The translations under genes and the position numbers were made by a program. A stretch of DNA of 64,000 bases from Coix lacryma-jobi var. lacryma-jobi (lineage: Eukaryota > Streptophyta > Magnoliopsida > Poales > Poaceae). Under the pieces are notes generated by a model. That model worked only from the letters and a program-made list of their open reading frames with translations. It did not search any database and had not been told where the DNA came from. Where the stretch lies: assembly GCA_009763385.1 (NCBI GenBank), contig CM019826.1, forward strand, positions 83,337,942 through 83,401,941, read 5' to 3'. Positions 54,865 through 64,000 of this stretch are shown here, in pieces. Position 1 is the stretch's first letter. Each line of letters starts with the position of its first letter.

Positions 54865-57800
54865 TGTAACACCCTAAAAATAAAACCTTGCAAATTAGTA
54901 ATTAATTCTGAGCTTTTACATATTTTCTGTGCATGAAACATAGGTCAACTAATAAGAATTTGGGGAATATAAAATAAACCTAAAACCTAGAAACATGTTT
55001 GTTGCATACATGCTGGTGCATAGTGTTTTGGTTGGGTGTAAGGGTAGATTGTTTGACTTGATTTCAAATCCAATTTGAAATTGGGCAAGTTTTGTGAAAA
55101 CAGAAAATAGAAAAGTTTTCTTTTCTCCCTCTTTGTTTTCCCTCCTTTCAGCCCAACCACCGGAACCGACCCGCTCTCTCTCCCTCACCCTCTTCCGCGC
55201 TCAAACCGGCCATGGGCCGCCTGCTCTCGCGCTGGCCCGCTAGCTCTTTCCCACTCCCGCTCGCACACCGGCCCGCTTGGCGGCCCGCTCCGCGGCTTGC
55301 CGTCGCGCTCGCCCGCGCCAGCCCGCAGCAAACTGCGCGCGCGCCCGTCGCTCTCTGCACCGGGGCCCCACGCGTCAGACGCTGATGCCGCGCTGCGCGC
55401 TCGCCCCTCACTCACTGCCCTGCGGGACCTGCCGGTCAGCCCGGGTTCGTCTCCCTCCTCGCTGCCTCGCCCGAGCCGCGATTCCCTCCCCATTCATCCG
55501 CTTCTTCACTGCCCTCTTCACGCCGGCCTCGATGGCAATCAAGGCGGGTCTTCAAGCCGGTTGCAACGACCGCCACCCCCTCCGCTCACCCTGGTCCCCT
55601 ATAAAACCCCGACCCGAGCCCCTCGCTCCCTCCCTTTCACTCCCAGCCACACCGCACAATCCCCACTCCAAATTCGCCAACGTCAGAGACGCACGGCCGC
55701 TGTTTTGCCGTCCCAGAGTACCACTGCATTTCACCGCGACCGTTGGTGCCTTTTCCTTTCGTCTGTGGCTCGGATTGAAGCCGAATTGGCGCTCACCGAC
55801 CCTTTTTCCCCTTTGCAGTCGCCATCACTGTCGCGCGAGCTCGGGAAGCCACTCGAGCCGCCACGGTCGTCATCTTCGAGTTCGTGGTATGGCCCTACGT
55901 CCTCCCGTGCCCCCAATTTTGAGTTTCAAACACTCTAGGGTGTCTTCTGTTGACCTTCGAGCACGCGGCTATGGCGCCGCCGTGGGGCCGTCCCTCGAAC
56001 TTGATCCCCCGCCTCCGTTCTGTGCACAGTCGAGTTCGCAATCACGCGTAGAGCCTCCCAGTGTAGTTGGTTAGGCCAAACACGGTCGGGAACACCGTGC
56101 CGGCGAACTCCGGCGAGTTTGAGCCGTCGTTGGCCATGGCGCCGCCGTCGTGGGCACTGTGTTTGCGACGGGGGTTTTCCCCTTTTCACCAGGGCCGTCG
56201 ATCGCAAGATGCACGGCCGAGATTAGATACCCCCTCGGGGCTGTGTAACCGGTCCACCGTGGACCCGTGGACGCGGAGCACCGCGGCCCAGTCAGCTGGA
56301 CCACCGTTGGCGTGGCACACCGCGCCAACCAGCGCACGACACGTGGCCGCCGCGTCAGCAATGACGCGGTCAGCGCTGACAGCTCTGAGCACTTTTGCAT
56401 TTAAGCCCTTCTGTTTTAGCGAAATCAACCCGCAGTCCATATCAGTTCAGTTTCATTTGTTTTCAGTCCTGTTTTTACTCATTTAGACCCCTGTCTTTTT
56501 CAAATATAGGACCGCAGTCCAGAGCCCGTCGGATTTTCGAATTAGATTTATTTAAATCCAATTTCGGGTTCAGTTTATTTACAGTAATGCCATCGCACCT
56601 TGTTTTACTCATATCTTTCACGTTTTAGCTTCGATTTGAGTGATTCTTTCGCTCATGTGTTCATAGTAAAGCATAGATTAGTTTTATAAACTTTTTACTC
56701 TCTGATTTTACTGTTTGGTGTACTGTTCTAATTAAAACCTCTTTTGTTTGCATGTAATGGCTTGGTATGATGTATGATTGGTGATTTCGCATCGCGTTTA
56801 GAGGGCGAGCAGTGCGAGGTTGCTGAGGAACAAGTTGAGGACCAGCAGGATCAGGGAAACAGCTTTGAGGAAGGCAAGTGTAACAAAGGCTCCTTGTACC
56901 TAAGAACTTAGATTAACTTGTTCATATGCATGTGTCCAAATTGAATAACCATAGGAGTAATCCCTAGCTATCTTGTACCACAAATCCTTGTCACCTATGA
57001 TTGGGAATGCATTATTGGATAGTTGCCACCGCGCATAACCAAAACAAATGTTTAATCTTGACTAATGATTATATGTAATATTGTAAAATGAATCTTTTTA
57101 GAAACATGGTTTAGGAAGCTCAAGCGCCGGTTTGTGCTTGGGTTTTCGTGTGAAGCGGCAACCCAGGAGGACACGTGCAACCCCAAGTGTCATATGGCTC
57201 TGACCTTAATCATATAACTTGTACGTCTCTAGCTTGTTAGTGGTTACCGAAGGGCGCAAGAGGGGAGTGCCTCGTGGTGTATAGCTGTTCCTTTGTCCTG
57301 GTGTGTACTATGCGGCGTTCATGTGTGCCTCACGAAGAGGGACACCTATAACACACTTGCCACTGAATCCTTAGCGGCTACTAACTTGTTAGGGTGTCTT
57401 GTGAAGGGTTACGTAGTGAAACCCTGTCGCGCTTCCTTGGTAGAGGCAATGTGGGCCTTGCAAACCCCGACATATGGGAATCACATTTTGGGGGTAAAGT
57501 TGTACAATATCTGCAGATATCTAAAACCTGTTATAACAGTCGTGCTCACGGACACGAGCGGCCTGGATCCTTCACACTTGTGGCACTGGTTATGGATGGA
57601 TGGGTTTAATTTGATTAATTATTATTTCAACTTGGGTTGGTTTATCACTAAAGTAGTGTTACAGGTATAATAAAACTTGACCAACTAAAATTGCTAACCG
57701 CAGTCAAACCCGGTCAAGCCTTTTGAGCCTCATAGATCCCTTTGTTATTCTTGCTAAGCATGGTGCGCTTACACTTGTTGTAATTTTATAAAAATCCCGG

Positions 57801-58076
57801 ATGGGTACCAGATGATGGATTTGAAGAGTTTCCAGAAGATGTTCAGGACTACTAGTTGATCACCCCCCCAGTTGGAGTCCCCGTGGTGGCTCGTTTGCTT
57901 TACGTTTCCGCTATGTTATGCCTTTGAGCAAAGACTTGTAATAAATGTGAGGACTATGCGATGTAATAAGTACTTTACTTTGATACTTAATACAATTTGA
58001 GATTATACGTGTGTTTGGACATCCTGGGCGCACGTATATGAGTACATGGTTTTGATCTCCAAAACCGGGTGCGACA
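54865..58076 (+). mobile_element. Solo LTR (gypsy type) in Sirevirus gag
   Basis: A 3,212-base unit starting TGTAACACCC and ending GGGTGCGACA, flanked by perfect 5-bp repeats ATGAA. It has no primer site, no polypurine tract and no interior, so it is a solo LTR left by recombination between the two LTRs of a full element. A GC-rich promoter-like block with TATAAAA (55600-55606) sits in the first third. Open frames at 55277-56486 are compositional. It lacks the terminal palindrome of the other TGTAACACC LTRs. Confidence 0.95.
55600..55606 (+). promoter_or_regulatory. TATA box in the solo LTR
   Basis: TATAAAA within CCCCTATAAAACCCC, in a GC-rich block like those of the other LTRs. Confidence 0.55.
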
Positions 58077-58081
58077 ATGAA
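58077..58081 (+). repeat. Target-site duplication, right copy
   Basis: ATGAA directly after the solo LTR, with gag resuming in frame. Confidence 0.93.
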
Positions 58082-59638
58082 CTATGCGTATTGGAAGATA
58101 CGCATGTCGGCCTATCTGCAGAGTTTGGGTGCTTCCATCTGGGATATTTGCAACTCTGCCGATTACGTGGTCTTGGCTGCTCGTGCCACTCAGCATCAGA
58201 TCGATGAGCACGATGCCAATAGCCGAGCCCGTAATGCTCTTTTCTCATGCCTGAGCATGAGTGAGTTTGATCGCGTTTCTCACCTCGCTATGGCTCGGGA
58301 GATTTGGGCTACCCTCATGTGTTTCCATGAGGAAACCACTGAAGTCAAAACCCGTCTCTACGAGTCGTTCAAGCGAGAGTACGAGAACTTTTTACATATG
58401 CCTGGCGAGAGCATAGAAAGTTTATTCGCTCGCTTTCAGGTGATTGTCAACAGGATGAGGGCTAACAAGGAGTTGTTGCCTTTCGACGATCATGAGAGAG
58501 CTCTCAAGCTACTCCATACTCTTGATCGATCGATGTGGGATTCCAAGGTTCAGGCGATCATCGAATCGCCTAACTATGAGACTCTCACGTGCGACGAGCT
58601 CTTCAGTAAGCTCAAGTCCAGTGAGATCGATGCCATGGCGAGGGCTTCTTATGAAAATCCTTCTGGCCGGTCAATGGCTCTGCTTTCTGGCTCTTCTGCT
58701 AACACCTCTGGAGGATTTGCACTCTCTTCACTCTTTTTTGTCATAGAGGAGCAGCTGGAGTCTTTGGGGGATGACGAGTTGGCTTTGCTCGCCAACCGGT
58801 TCTCGCGGTTTCACAACAACCATATGAACCGTCGCCGCAGAGGAGGACGCTCAGGATGCTTTGAGTGCGGCGACCACAACCACTTCATCGCCAATTGCCC
58901 GAAGAAGAACAAGCAAGTCTTCAGCAAGGTGGATCATGGGCAAAAGTACGACTCCGGCAAGCGCAAGGAGAAGTACGTCCCCGCAAGGTACAAGCGGAAG
59001 GGCGGCTTCAACAAGGAGTACATCAAGACCAAGTACTTGGAGAAGGCCCAGGCTGAGCAGCGTGCCTTCTTCACCACGCTCAGCGACGTCGATGACTCGC
59101 ATGATGACTCCACTTCCTCAAGCGACGACGAGTCCGAGAAGAAGAAGAGGATCGAGGACAAGCTTAACGGCCTCTGCTTCTTCACCGACGATGAGGGCTT
59201 CTGCACCATGGCCCTCGGCAAGGAGGTCGACGGCGAGCTGGAGGAGATCCCTCGGAATGATGACGACGATGACAACACCTCCCAGGTATCTCTGATCCCC
59301 GATGAGCTTTCTGCTGAGGTCGAGAAACTTACTGCCGCTCTCCTTAGTCAAGATAAGCTTCTTAGGCGTGCTGCTAGAGAGCGTAAGGAGTTTAGGCAGA
59401 AGTGGGAGGACACGGTGAAGGAGCTTGAGATTGCCAAGTCCACCGTGGTCGTTTCTGAGGAGGTTGAGTGTGAGATGTGCACCACGCACATGACTGACCT
59501 TCTCACTCTGAGAGGTAAGTATGTTGCGTTGGTTGGAGAGATAGATGAGCTGAAGGCTAGATTCTTGCTGTTGGGTGCGTGCAATTCCTATGCGGGCTTG
59601 CAATCCGAGTTGGCAGAGAAGAATGCCAAGATTGTGTC

Positions 59639-60398
59639 TGTTGGGGGAAAGGACCCTCGGCAGAGGCGCCGCCCGAACTGGTGGTCGAAATCAGCCCTCG
59701 CGCAACGATCTGGTGCGCTTGCGAGGTCCCTCTCCTATTGGAGACCGTCACCCTGACCCCCGGATGCGGGGACAACCCTCGTCGCTTTGTTGTACTTTTG
59801 TGCAGGTCTGAGGCGACGGTCGCACCGCAGGAAACCTTCGCTGACTCACGACGCCACCTTCGCTAGGAGCGAAGGTCCAGGCAAGCAGCGAAGGTACAGG
59901 CAGGCAGCGAGTGTGCGCTGCACCAAAGGCAAGCGAGACCGAAGGTCCGGCGAGCACGGCCGAAGGCTAAAACCTTCGTCCTTCTCCCGGGAGGCAAGTG
60001 AAGCCGGAAGTCCGGCAGATGACGGAGGTGTGCAGGCCCAAGGGCGAGCGCAGCCGAAGGTCAGGGCCGCCGCACCTCTCCCCGAAGGTGAACAAGGGCC
60101 AGGTGGCAGCGCGCTGGAGTGTGACCGACTAAGGTTTCCGCTTCAGCTGTGTATTTACATTTTTGCCCTTCCTCCCTGCGCGGAGGCGAAGAATCTTTGC
60201 TGTACCCTTTTGTAATTTGGCCCGTGCCCCTTGGCATTCCCTATAAATACCAGGGGGATGAACAGTGTAAGCGGGACCTGGGGGGGGAATTCGAGTACTT
60301 TCCGTTTCCGTTTCACCTTCGCTATTGCATCCGACGCTTGGCCACCTTCGCTCTCTCCCCTGCACAAGTGCGGAGGTTGGGCAAGTGTGTTCCCAACA
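59639..60398 (+). mobile_element. 5' LTR of a Tat-type element
   Basis: 760 bases with inverted ends TGTTGGG...CCCAACA, inserted in Sirevirus gag after GTGTC. It contains repeats around CGAAGGT and GCAGCGAAGG (about 59860-59960) and a TATA box. The 3' LTR is outside the window, so age and target duplication cannot be judged. Confidence 0.9.
60242..60249 (+). promoter_or_regulatory. TATA box in the Tat-type LTR
   Basis: TATAAATA, about 155 bases before the LTR end; likely the start point for element RNA lies shortly downstream. Confidence 0.6.
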
Positions 60399-60400
60399 GT

Positions 60401-60418
60401 TTGGCGCCGACCGTGGGG
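60401..60418 (+). other. Primer binding site, Tat-type element
   Basis: TTGGCGCCGACCGTGGGG, two bases after the LTR end. The position and TGGCGCC start fit a tRNA-primed site; I do not assign the tRNA with confidence. Confidence 0.75.
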
Positions 60419-60434
60419 ACCGGCGAAGTCTGAA

Positions 60435-63400
60435 ATGGCGGGAAACAGGAGGGCACCTTCGGCGAGGGACCAGCGCGTTGCTAGAGAGGCGGCAGCGGTG
60501 GTCCCGCCTGCTGAGGAAATTGCACAACCCTCGGGAGGAGAAAATGTCACCCCGGAACCCCAATCCCTGGGCCCCCAGGCCCGAGTGGCGACACAGCCGC
60601 ACCCACACACTTCGGGAGAAGGAGAAGGGGAAGAAGAAGAGGTGGGCCTCGAGGCCCTTGAAAGGCTCGAGGCTGAGCTGCAAGAGAAGAAGAGGCGCCT
60701 GGAACAGCTTGAGAGGCACAACCGACTGCGCTCAATCAGACAGAGGGCAGACGAGGCCAGGGAGCAGCTTCGCCGCATGGAGGAGTCCCTCGCCGCGGCA
60801 GAGGCCGAAGCCGAGGGCTGGAACAATGAGGAGATACCCCCGTTGCGAGAGGGGAATGAGGAGCCAAACCAAGACAACCTTCGTCACCACCCGCCACCCC
60901 CACCACCACCAGTACACCCAGAGCCATATCTTGTGAGACACCCAAACCTCCGCCAACTCTACCCAGATGAGAGAGAGCAAAACCTTCGCATTCAGCGAAG
61001 GCATCAACAACACCAAATGCCATACGATCCAAAGTCACCACTCTCCCAAACACTCCAAACCCAGCCCTGGCCACCTTGCTATAATCCACAAAACCTACCT
61101 CGCTATGATGGACTTTCCGACCCTCGCCAGTTCATCATGAGCTACGAAGCAGCGGTTGCCGCAGCAGGCGGTGACGAATCAACAATGGCCAAATCCTTTG
61201 TCATCATTCTGCGAGACATCGCACAAACTTGGTACAGCAACCTTCGCCCCGGAACTGTGGATTCCTGGGCCTGCCTCAGAGACAAGCTGTGTACAAACTT
61301 CAAGGGCATCACTCCAGCCCCGTTAAACCCCATCGAGCTATTCAACTGCAAGCAAGAGGAACGCGAGCCGCTCCAAGATTACTGGCGAAGGTTCATTCAA
61401 ATCAGAGCGAGGACCCCTGGGATATCTGACGAGGCTGTCATCCTCGCTGCAGTCAGTGGTTTGCGCCCAGGACCATGCTCCTCAAAATTTGCCAGAAAAC
61501 CGGCAAACTCGATCGAGGAGTTGCATGAAACAATGGAAAGATACTGTAGAGCTGATATGGATTTCAGAGCAAAGTCCGACGCTCGCAGGTCTCAGCAGAG
61601 GCCACAGCCGAGGCCTCAACCGAGAGAAAGCAACCCTCGCCAAGAGCAAAGCAACGTTGGTGCGATCAACAAAGCAACAAGCTACGAACATCAAACACGG
61701 GACGCTCATCACCCGAGCAGCCAAGCCCCGCAGGCTTTGCCACCTCCGCCGAACCAGCGCTACCAGCAGCGAGATCCTGCCAAAATGTATTGCCACTTCT
61801 GCGGAATGGGAAAGGGGCACACAACAAAGCAATGCGAATGCTTCGCCAAAGGAAAAGAATTCCAGGAATCCGGGAAACCTGCCATGTCAGACCCCCGAAC
61901 CATAAACCACACAAGGAAACCAAGCTTCCACCCACCAAACCCAACATACCACTATACCCCCATAAACTACGGCCTACCTTCGCAACAACCCCCCTACAAC
62001 CACCACCCACTCTACAACCAAACCCATTATCAGCCAACCACCACCCCACAACGCCAAAACCCACCTTACACAGTCACATACCCAGCTACCCCGCAAAACC
62101 AAATTCCAACAACCCACCAAGCCACCAGCGCTCTGCCACCACCACCGCCGATCCCCGCGTTACCAGCACCACAACCTGTGAAAGCCGAAGGCTCGAACCA
62201 AACAACCATCAACAATCCAACATCGACCTTCGGTGTCATTCTAGCCATCACCGGAGGCTCAAACGAAGACCATGGCAACAAACGGCAGAGGAAGGAACAT
62301 GCCAGACGCGTTCACCACGTGGCCGTCGAAGGACCACATAAATTCGGTCGCTGGTCTCACATCCCCATAACCTTCGATTCCAGTGACATGAAGCTAAGAG
62401 ATTACCCTCACACAGATGCCATGGTGATCGAAACCAACCTCGCTGGGTGGACCGTCACCAAAATACTGGTCGATACTGGAAGCTCCGCTGACATCTTGTT
62501 CGCTTCAACCTTCGACAGCATGAAGCTTGACAGAAATCTTCTGCAACCGGCCGACAACCCCCTATACGGTTTCGGTGGTCAACAAGTAAGAGCCGTCGGG
62601 AAAATTCCTCTGCCCGTAACCTTCGGCGACCAAATCAACTGCAGGACGGAACACATAACATTCGATGTCGTCGACATGTTCTACCCATACAATGCCATTT
62701 TTGGCCGAGGGGTCACAAACGCGTTCAATGCGGTCATCCATCCCGCCTACCTATGCATGAAACTTCCCGCGCCGAAGGGTGTCGTCGCGGTATTCGGGGA
62801 CCAGGACATTGCAAGGACAGCTGAAGGGAACGTCGCTCCGGGGCAACGCAATGTACATAATTTGTCAAAACCTCAAACCCCCGGTATCAGCGTCGAAGGC
62901 GAGGCCTGCAATGACAGAGTGAAGGCGGCGCCAAAGGACGAAACCAAACAAGTCCAACTCTTCGAGGGTAATGGAGAAAGAAAGGTGATCATCTCAGCCA
63001 ATCTAGACCCTCGATCAGAAGGCAACCTCGTCACCTTCCTCAGAGAAAATTCCGACACCTTCGCTTGGTCCGCCGAAGACCTAAAAGGAGTCAACAGATC
63101 AATGATCGAGCATAGCCTGAACATCAAGACAGGTTATCGCCCAATCAAACAAAAGCTTCGCAAGATGTCAGAAGAAAGAAAGGAGGCAGCGAAGGCTGAG
63201 GTAAAAAGGCTTCTGGACGCAGGCGTCATTCGCCCAGTCAAATACCCAACTTGGCTCTCAAATGTGGTCCTAGTCCAAAAGAAGAATAAAAAATGGCGAA
63301 TGTGCGTCGATTTCACTTGCTTGAACAAAGCCTGTCCGAAGGATGACTTCCCCCTCCCAAACATAAGCACCCTGGTCGACAGAGCGGCAGGCTGCCAAAT

Positions 63401-64000
63401 GCTATCCCTCCTCGATTGCTTCTCAGGCTATCACCAAATCTGGATGAACGAAGAAGACGAAGAAAAAACAAGCTTTATCACACCCTCGGGCACTTTTTGC
63501 TTCCGAAGAATGGCAGAAGGTTTGAAAAATGCAGGCTCAACCTTCGCTCGCATGACCTCCGAAGTTTTCAAGGATGAGCATGCAGTCTCCGCCTATGTCG
63601 ACGACCTAGTCGTTCAAAGCGAACTAAAAGAGAACCACATTCCAGACCTATCGAGGATATTCAGCAACCTCCGGTACGCCGGACTGAAACTAAACCCAGA
63701 AAAATGTGTTTTCGGGGTAAGCGAAGGCAAGTTGCTAGGTTGCATCGTCTCAGCCAGAGGAATCGAGGCCAACCCTGAGAAGATTGATGCCATCATGAAC
63801 ATGGAACCTCCGACGACCAAGAAAGCAGCTCAGCGTCTGACTGGTCGTTTGGCAGCACTTAGCAGATTCATCTCAAGATCCGCAGAGCGAGGGTTACCAT
63901 TTTTTCGAAACACTCAGAAGCAATGCTCCTTTCCACTGGGGCCCCCAGCAACAAAAGGCCTTCGAGGAGTTAAAAAAGTATCTGACCAGCTTGACTGCAT
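60435..64000 (+). CDS. Tat-type (Ty3/gypsy) gag-pol polyprotein, 5' part
   Basis: A single frame open from ATG at 60435 for about 1,155 codons. It has an N-terminal charged, coiled-coil-prone region (about residues 70-130) and a capsid domain (about 215-365; ILRDIAQTWYSNL, YWRRFIQIRARTPG). A CCHC-like knuckle CHFCGMGKGHTTKQC is at about 453, with five rather than four residues before His. A Pro/Asn/Thr-rich linker follows. Protease has LVDTGSSADIL (Asp at about 680). RT has WRMCVDF, LLDCFSGYHQIWM and catalytic YVDD (63594-63605). At 63900-63905 six T occur where the family needs five (PFFETL), so the frame shifts there and the RT/RNase H linker continues in another frame. RNase H and integrase are beyond the window. 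Apart from that one base it looks intact and young. Confidence 0.93.
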   Translation, partial: MAGNRRAPSARDQRVAREAAAVVPPAEEIAQPSGGENVTPEPQSLGPQARVATQPHPHTSGEGEGEEEEVGLEALERLEAELQEKKRRLEQLERHNRLRSIRQRADEAREQLRRMEESLAAAEAEAEGWNNEEIPPLREGNEEPNQDNLRHHPPPPPPPVHPEPYLVRHPNLRQLYPDEREQNLRIQRRHQQHQMPYDPKSPLSQTLQTQPWPPCYNPQNLPRYDGLSDPRQFIMSYEAAVAAAGGDESTMAKSFVIILRDIAQTWYSNLRPGTVDSWACLRDKLCTNFKGITPAPLNPIELFNCKQEEREPLQDYWRRFIQIRARTPGISDEAVILAAVSGLRPGPCSSKFARKPANSIEELHETMERYCRADMDFRAKSDARRSQQRPQPRPQPRESNPRQEQSNVGAINKATSYEHQTRDAHHPSSQAPQALPPPPNQRYQQRDPAKMYCHFCGMGKGHTTKQCECFAKGKEFQESGKPAMSDPRTINHTRKPSFHPPNPTYHYTPINYGLPSQQPPYNHHPLYNQTHYQPTTTPQRQNPPYTVTYPATPQNQIPTTHQATSALPPPPPIPALPAPQPVKAEGSNQTTINNPTSTFGVILAITGGSNEDHGNKRQRKEHARRVHHVAVEGPHKFGRWSHIPITFDSSDMKLRDYPHTDAMVIETNLAGWTVTKILVDTGSSADILFASTFDSMKLDRNLLQPADNPLYGFGGQQVRAVGKIPLPVTFGDQINCRTEHITFDVVDMFYPYNAIFGRGVTNAFNAVIHPAYLCMKLPAPKGVVAVFGDQDIARTAEGNVAPGQRNVHNLSKPQTPGISVEGEACNDRVKAAPKDETKQVQLFEGNGERKVIISANLDPRSEGNLVTFLRENSDTFAWSAEDLKGVNRSMIEHSLNIKTGYRPIKQKLRKMSEERKEAAKAEVKRLLDAGVIRPVKYPTWLSNVVLVQKKNKKWRMCVDFTCLNKACPKDDFPLPNISTLVDRAAGCQMLSLLDCFSGYHQIWMNEEDEEKTSFITPSGTFCFRRMAEGLKNAGSTFARMTSEVFKDEHAVSAYVDDLVVQSELKENHIPDLSRIFSNLRYAGLKLNPEKCVFGVSEGKLLGCIVSARGIEANPEKIDAIMNMEPPTTKKAAQRLTGRLAALSRFISRSAERGLPFFRNTQKQCSFPLGPPATKGLRGVKKVSDQLDC

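Larger units (their letters stand above)
54821..59638 (+). pseudogene. Sirevirus copy 3 gag, split by a solo LTR and cut by a Tat element
   Basis: Gag starts MDRGVGKPTFFEG at 54821. After 14 codons it is interrupted by the solo LTR at 54865-58076 and resumes in the same frame at the second target copy (58077). From there it is open for about 520 codons to 59638. It shows the UBN2-type capsid region, the CCHC knuckle CFECGDHNHFIANC (about 58857), a Lys-rich stretch, an acidic Ser/Asp cluster (about 59090-59140) and the central coiled coil. Pol and the second knuckle are missing because a Tat-type LTR begins at 59639. Unlike copies 1 and 2 there are no stray frameshifts, so sequence quality here is good. 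The copy is dead because of its insertions. Confidence 0.9.

Noticed and set aside
55277..56486. 265-codon and neighbouring frames in the solo LTR
   Set aside because: GC-rich LTR leader without protein similarity, and frames open on both strands.
1..64000. CRISPR arrays, bacterial operons, tRNA or rRNA genes
   Set aside because: No regular spacer-repeat pattern and no tRNA or rRNA signature was seen. tRNA-like stretches are only primer binding sites.

Overview
The window looks like intergenic heterochromatin from a grass (Poaceae) genome. It is made almost entirely of nested, broken LTR retrotransposons, and I found no host protein-coding gene, tRNA or rRNA that I could support. The grass assignment is an inference from the element types: Sirevirus-type copia with a very long gag, Tekay-type chromoviruses with LTRs of about 4 kb, and Athila- and Tat-type gypsy. 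Three runs of exactly 500 N (355-854, 32307-32806, 48594-49093) are scaffold gaps, so the window is four contig pieces.

Layout. 1-354 is a minus-strand pol fragment of the same Tekay-like family that follows. 855-25468 is a head-to-tail array of that family: LTR tail A, a truncated interior, mosaic LTR B, interior 1, LTR C, interior 2, LTR D, with neighbouring copies sharing one LTR. Each interior carries a separate reading frame upstream of gag, then gag-protease-RT-RNaseH-integrase-chromodomain. 25469-30713 is Sirevirus copy 1, with most of pol deleted; 30714-32306 is the start of another TGTAACACC-type LTR. 32807-39180 is an Athila-type element forming a huge hairpin-like inverted repeat, whose second arm holds a G-poor insert of about 1.4 kb. 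39350-48593 is Sirevirus copy 2, with all domains but indel-ridden. 49094-64000 is Sirevirus copy 3, hit by three other elements: a Tekay-like element (3' end and LTR, 49094-53938), a solo LTR with a perfect 5-bp target duplication (54865-58076), and a Tat-type element running off the window (59639-64000).

How the parts work together. Each autonomous element uses a tRNA-primed site, Gag, protease, RT/RNase H and integrase to copy itself. The Tekay-like integrase ends in a chromodomain, a module that reads histone marks. The upstream frame of the same element begins with a sequence closely resembling the histone H3 tail (MARIKLTARKSTG), followed by a basic patch, a coiled coil and an acidic tail. 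A retroelement encoding both a chromatin reader and an H3-tail look-alike is the most interesting thing here.

Sequence quality is uneven. Bursts of single-base indels (about 6990-9500 and 35329-48593) and the loop-less palindrome suggest local assembly or read error, so frameshifts in those stretches should not be taken at face value.
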